A stretch of 64,000 nt of DNA, taken from the NCBI RefSeq assembly GCF_000264905.1, contig NW_006763143.1, forward strand, positions 1,296,555 through 1,360,554. Direction: 5' to 3'. The notes beneath the pieces are model-generated. The model had not been told where the DNA came from and ran no database searches. It worked only from the letters and a program-made list of their open reading frames with translations. The first letter of the stretch is position 1, and the number at the start of each line of letters is the position of its first letter. Position numbers and translations under genes: made by a program. Below, one piece after another: positions 59,118 to 64,000 of the stretch. The stretch is from Stereum hirsutum FP-91666 SS1. Taxonomy: Eukaryota; Basidiomycota; Agaricomycetes; Russulales; Stereaceae.

Positions 59118-60571
59118 TCATACGGGGCACTGCTGGTCTACAATGATGGAACTGCAAGAGTTGGACTGGGTTTCGACATGGATGTGTATTGACTTTCGGC
59201 GAGGTTGATGGGTAGTAGAAGCCTCATTTAGGCTGAATTCCATTGGGGATATGTCGCCTGGATCACGGTATGGAAGAGAAATAATATCGGGGAGTCCTCT
59301 TCGGGAGCAGGCAAGGACGATAGTTATCGTTGGATAGATACCCTGACCGGTAAGCGATCACCGAATTAGTACTCCTTGAGTAGAAGGACACATAGGAGTA
59401 CATACCGCAAGGTGAACTTGCGAGAAAGACATCATGCCCCAAAAGACCCCAAGCGCCGCTGGTCCGGAGTCGTTCACGATCAGAGAGGGATACCGAATAC
59501 TGATGACGAGTATTATGACCCAGAGTGCCTATGAAACCTGAAGCGATGAGTTTCACCGGAGGTAACCATCAGAAATTTGGGCACCCAGATAATGCAGTAC
59601 AGAGCGCCCGACTCCACAAGGATGATGAGCACCGCGATCGTTGTCCCATCACCTTGATGCGAGACTTTCTTGAGCAATCTTCTGTGCTTCCTGTTAGACG
59701 GTAAATCAATCAACCTACCAAGCGGAACGCAGGAGCGTGGAAACTACGAACCACACTGTCCACCCAATGAGGGCCGTAGGCCATATATTCGCACTCAACG
59801 TCAAGCAATAAGTCATGCCTATTAGGAACTGCCAACGCCAATCTCGAGCTCCGTCAGGTAAGTAGATAATATCACATATTGGCGAGCTCGCAGCGGCTAT
59901 CATAAAAATGAGTTCCCCCACTAGAAGGTAGGAACACTGAGCGCGCGCTTTGGGTGAAGACAAAGAAACGGACGAACATAGTGTTATACAGCCCAACAAA
60001 ATAACGCACCTTCTCGTCTTTGGCCCCGATATGAGGCAGGCCCTCCAAATGACTATCGCATCGTTCAGTATGTACTGGAGTAGCGTTAATCAGGGATCTA
60101 TGTCCAAAGCGAGAAGTAAAAACGAAGAAAACCTGGGGACATACGTTGATCAGGGGTAAGAAGGTTGTGATCTCACCCCAACGGTCGAGTGGAGGATTAT
60201 ATGCCGAGCTCTGTTTCCGCTTCCAACTTGCGACCGTCATGCCGAACGTGGCGGATGCGACCCCGAACATTATGATGGTTAATATCAGCATGACTGCCCT
60301 CGGCTTTGACCTCACTCCCAGTCGACTAGGAAGGCGATGATCAATCTTGCAACGACGTGTAGTATCTTGTAACCTACCAGATGAGGTACGTCGACAGGAA
60401 AAATATGCTGACATAGGTCCCTAAAGGCAGAAACTCTAAATGGACATTGCGCGTTACGGTTACGACGACATAGAGCTTACCGTAGGCAAGGGTACCACAT
60501 ACCAGAGAATCGATGCTCTCGAGAAAGACTGAATAGGCATCGCGCATGCTGGCGTCCGCACACGAGGCCAT
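59118..60571 (-). CDS. Seven-helix orphan membrane protein
   Basis: Multi-exon gene starting MASCADASMRDAYSVFLESI. Successive hydrophobic segments are LEFLPLGTYVSIFFLSTYLI, AVMLILTIIMFGVASATFGM, YLLVGELIFMIAAASSPICD, WQFLIGMTYCLTLSANIW with the adjoining ALIGWTVWFVVSTL, then TTIAVLIILVESGALYCIIW, ALWVIILVISIRYP and SFSQVHLAGIYPTITIVLAC. The VESGALYxxxW and GIYPTxxIVLA blocks are typical of a common, uncharacterised basidiomycete multi-pass family of GPCR-like layout. It ends with a cytosolic tail. The intron between helices 5 and 6 (GTGCCC...TTCATAG) was chosen because it restores the helix frame. Confidence 0.75.
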
Positions 60572-61155
60572 GACGGTGTTCAGTCAGATCGAGTTTTGGG
60601 GAGGGGATGGAGCGTCAAGCATGACCAATTTTATACAAAGAAGGTCGTGTTCGCATCACAGATGCAATGCATGTCGTTTCCTCTCGGCCTCGGAGACAGC
60701 ACATGGGCCATGATAGAGGAGAGAATCTGTTTGCGGGACACTTTAGATATAGGAATCCCCGGCCGCCTACAGCGTCATCGGACAAGTTTAGAACTTGAAT
60801 CATTTCCTGGTAGAATGAAGGAGTATAAGACTTACCAAGGCCAGTATCGCTGTGTCAGCCACTCTCACGGAGAGTGATTGTGATCCATTGAGATGAGGTC
60901 ATTGTCTGACATCTACTGCAACAGGTGGGATATTGTTCATGTCCATTTTTGCAGAGGCCGTAGTGGGCAAAGACTTGACATACACTTGCCCTCCGGGCGC
61001 CACCTGGTCCCTCCTATGGGTCGATTAGCAACCACTGCCTTCAGCTGTCCATTATATTCAAGTTGTATCTTCTGGCCAATTTGGCTTCACGGAATGAAGA
61101 CGGCGGGCCAGTCTCGCGCCAGGGCTTCGCCCAGCCTCTTTGTGGCCCGCCTCTA

Positions 61156-61179
61156 CGCGCGGGGGCTCCGCCCCGCGCG
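61156..61179. repeat. GC-rich inverted repeat (9 bp stem, 6 nt loop)
   Basis: CGCGCGGGG-GCTCCG-CCCCGCGCG, a perfect 9 bp stem inside a short GC-rich island (about 61100-61190) that contrasts with AT-richer flanks. There is no T-run and no gene end beside it. Confidence 0.7.
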
Positions 61180-61660
61180 ATGGTCTGCGATCTTCTTTGA
61201 AGAGCGTGATAAAAATTACTAGCCGCTAGTACTAACGACCCACTCTTCGAACAAGTGGTGGATGCCACGACCATCTTTCAGTGTTGTTTCAGTGGTGAGC
61301 TTGCGCTCGGCTTGAACTTCAGTGCTAATGCACTTGAGTACTGTAACACTCCCTGAATCTCGCCACAGCTGCAGGCCGCGAGGTGAGAGCACAGTGCCCA
61401 CTTTTTTGCGTCCTTTACATGAAAGAATCTCGACATCCAGAATACGGCGCAGGGAGGCACTGCTACACCGCCGACCGTACCTGAGAAGGAAAAAACATGT
61501 GCGGCCTGATCCGGGTTGAGGGTTGAATCGACCTCAATCCGACCTCATTTCGACCATCAGGCGACTATCAGTCTCGAATGAGAGTCGCCCAATATGCGGG
61601 CTGATCGCTGATCTCGAACCGATCTCAGGTCCGGTGGGCGGTGTAGTGTAAGAGTCCTTC

Positions 61661-61853
61661 CCAATGGGGCAGGTCGACTGGAATCTCGTCGTTTGGGACA
61701 TTCGATGCGTGGGAAGTAGGTCCTAATGGGGTAGGAGGGGGGTGTAGACGTCGTTAGGTCTTTCGCTCGCGTGGTGGTATGTCCCAATGGGGCAGGAGGG
61801 GGTTTTGAGCTCGTCAGGTATCCCAGAGCGTGGGAGGAGTTATCCTAATGTGG
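61661..61853. repeat. ~61 bp degenerate tandem repeat, three to four copies
   Basis: The core (C)CYAATGGGGYAGG recurs at 61663, 61725 and 61786, with a decayed fourth start at 61847. Spacing is 62, 61 and 61 bp. Each unit also carries a CGTCRTTWGG-like and a GCGTGGGA-like part. Confidence 0.8.
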
Positions 61854-62464
61854 TTATTTAAATCATTGCAAGACCTGATCCCTGTAGGGACCAGGAATAG
61901 AAGAAAACGACTCGGAGGAAGACATGCTCAAGAAACAAAGTAAGTAGTCAAACACAGAAGGCGATGAGACGCAGAACACCAGTCAAGCCGTCAGAAGCTG
62001 TTTCGGTGGAAGATGATCAAGAATTCATGATCTGGTCGATGCAGATACGACGGTGAGCGGCCTGTGCACTGGTGGTTGGTGACAAGGAATGCCACGCATG
62101 CGGCGGCGAATGAGAGTGGAAGAAACGTATGCCGCCGGAGGAAACCGGATGTGAGTTCCTTTTGTGGCAAGTGGCGAGCCATGTGAACAACGGACGTTTG
62201 AACAGCCGTAAAAAAGGCGCACGATCATGAAACAGCCGTCGAGACACGAATCGTCTGGTCATTATATCTCTTACATACAACGTCAGCGTCAAAAGGCATA
62301 AAAACTCGCTATCGTAGCAATCGTGGCAGCGTCTGGTCGTAAATCATAATATAAATGCTGTCCGAGGGCGGGTGTGAGAATAGACGAAGAGAGGTAGTAT
62401 CCAGTCCTCGCTGGTCATAACAGTCCAGTTCGCTTCTCGATACATCGTCCATGTGGCGATACAC

Positions 62465-64000
62465 TCAACATGGAGCCTCACCCGCATCTTTTCCTCTCCC
62501 TAATAACTCCCCAAGTTTTACCGCTGCCGCCCCATTCTTCAACGTATCACCACCTCTCATCCTTTCCCTCTCCTCCTCTGCCAAAATACGGCTCGCAGCA
62601 TTCCCTTTCACCGTCCTATCCCCATCCACCACCGACGGCCCTCTTGATTTTGCCACGGCACTGTTGACGTTCCTCCCCGGCCCAAGCACCAGCGAAAATC
62701 TCTTCGACCTTCCCTCACCCGTTGCATTTGGTCGAGTAGTCACAGGTGTCGTGTGTAGCGAGACTGCGGGCATCGAGAACCGCTTGTGCCGCCTGGCCGT
62801 ATCCTCCCTCCTCGGGCCAGGTGTCGCGATATAATGACTCCTTGGCGATACGAGTTGACTTAGCGTAGGTTCGTGTGTGTGTGCCGAACTCGAAGGAGAT
62901 GAGGAGAAAGTAGGCAAGGCTGGTGTAGATTGAGTGGGGTCCTTGAGGTCTTGCGACTGGAGAGGAAGGTCGACGTTGGAGGATGTAAGCAGGGATTGGG
63001 AGTCGTCAGTCGCTGTCGCGGTCGATGGGGAAGGATCAGCGTTATCTGTCTGGGAGTCATGGTCTTGGAAGTCTTCCAGAATTTGGTGGTACGATCTTGG
63101 TCGAGAGGAGGGTGCGCGTATCTTGATGACAGGCCGGGCAGGCATACCGCCACCGCTCGAATCAGAAGTTTGCCCGCCATCTGCACCTAATCCTTTACTG
63201 AGGTCAATCTCGCCATCAGGCGTATTCGCACCAGAAACGTCATGGATAGGGGACAACAGTCGACCCTTGTTACCAACCGGCGTAGGACTGAGATCAATGG
63301 CCATGAGTAAAGACGGAGGTCTTGAAGAAGCGGGTGTAGTGTACTGTGATTGCCAAGAGGGGAAGCTGTCGATGTCGACTTCATATGCGGGGTCGTTCGG
63401 AGGAAGAGAAAAGGGAGCGGAGGTGGAGGATTGCTGAGTTTCGTCGATGATGGGAAAGACGGTTTCGTAGCATGCGTCACATGCGCGTGCGGACTTCGAA
63501 GGGTGCTTGCCGTTCACGTCTGAAATGAAGAAAGTCTAGATGCAACGTTCGTAAGATTTCATGAAGAAAGGATGATACTAGATGTACTTACACTCCCAGA
63601 GCAGGAAGCACAAACTAATCGTCCACACAGCCTACAATGGTGTCTCCGTCTCCTCCATCCGAAATTCTTCGCACATCTCATACAGTTCTCTGTCTTCCCA
63701 TCTGGTATCCAGATTGCTGGGACGAAGTGCTCGACTTTGCCCCGTTTCGGCTTAGTCCCACCCTCTTCAGGCAAGTGCGGAAGTGCTTGGAGAGTCTGGC
63801 GGAGGTGGGTTGTGGATGCAGAGGATGTGAGAGTTGAGTTCGGATGGGTCACGTTCAGTGAAACCAAAAGCGACGCCTTCGCGTTACGAATCGCCGTGGC
63901 CCACTCATCTCGCTCTTCTTCGCCGGCTGCGTTGGGTGAATATTTGCATGAGCATCCGTAAGCAATACCTCGATGAAGAATAAAACAACGAACCAGCGTA
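62465..64000 (-). CDS. PH-FYVE domain protein, 5' end beyond right edge
   Basis: The visible part starts inside the window edge and ends at 62465. Near the edge, EEERDEWATAIRNAKASLLV matches the C-terminal helix of a PH domain. The FYVE zinc finger follows: CMRCAKNFGWRRRRHHCRLC, GRLVCASCS, and after an intron RACDACYE, with the basic RRHHCRxCG patch that reads phosphatidylinositol 3-phosphate. The rest is a disordered Ser/Pro-rich tail ending GKDAGEAPC. FYVE proteins act on endosomal or vacuolar membranes. Partner domains upstream are not visible. The splice SGS|TFFISDVNGK joins the two FYVE parts. Confidence 0.82.

Larger units (their letters stand above)
60572..62464. other. 1.9 kb intergenic region with repeats
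   Basis: No supportable gene. It contains a GC-rich island with a hairpin (around 61100-61190) and a 61 bp tandem repeat (61661-61853). Plus-strand frames at 60596-61222 show no protein-like features. Confidence 0.55.

Noticed and set aside
60596..61222. Plus-strand frames next to the seven-helix gene
   Set aside because: Composition is not protein-like, they overlap in phases, and part of the sequence is the GC-rich hairpin island.

Overview
The window is nuclear DNA of a filamentous basidiomycete, most likely an Agaricomycete. The evidence is dense short genes on both strands, almost all cut by 50-70 bp GT-AG introns, plus families typical of that group: an F-box/leucine-rich gene pair, a DUF6533-type seven-helix protein, a microsomal P450, a MARVEL protein, a LysM membrane protein and an RNAi-type RNA-dependent RNA polymerase. 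A 590 bp run of N (32208-32797) marks a draft assembly gap inside a coding tandem repeat. I built the exon models by hand from splice signals and reading frame; a few junctions are uncertain and are flagged.

1-9.7 kb: two tandem paralogous F-box genes (the first cut by the window edge), a nine-exon GPI-anchored chitin-deacetylase-like gene (CE4), a Trf4-type non-canonical poly(A) polymerase and a small charged orphan protein. 9.7-13.4 kb: a ribosomal protein cluster, RPL28 and RPS9 on minus and RPL21 on plus, the last two head to head. 13.4-20 kb: an unannotatable stretch, a six-intron orphan gene (14928-15976), a degenerate direct duplication, and a seven-beta-strand methyltransferase divergent from a GON7-like KEOPS subunit. 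20-30 kb: a complete cytochrome P450, a DUF6533 membrane protein, a 1.8 kb stretch I could not assign, and a divergent pair made of PIG-X/PBN1 (GPI mannosyltransferase partner) and U1A/U2B'' snRNP.

30-40 kb: a large repeat-rich membrane protein with a Cys/His-rich domain that contains the gap, a 392 bp TA-flanked inverted-repeat element (MITE, pogo/Tc1-like), an SCI1-like nuclear protein, a LysM transmembrane protein and a MARVEL protein. 40-50 kb: three membrane proteins that appear to share an N-terminal two-helix module but have unrelated C-termini, one of them a MYND zinc finger. 50-56 kb: an RNA-dependent RNA polymerase of the QDE-1/RDR family, whose catalytic DYDGD motif is assembled from three exons through a 12 nt microexon. 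56-64 kb: a D-2-hydroxyacid dehydrogenase, a seven-helix membrane protein, a repeat-bearing intergenic region (61 bp tandem units and a GC-rich hairpin), and the C-terminal part of a PH-FYVE protein running off the right edge.

There is no operon-like logic. Neighbours are mostly unrelated housekeeping genes and lineage-specific genes, with several tight divergent promoters (RPS9/RPL21, PBN1/U1A, SCI1-like/LysM, methyltransferase/GON7-like). No rRNA, tRNA or CRISPR was found.
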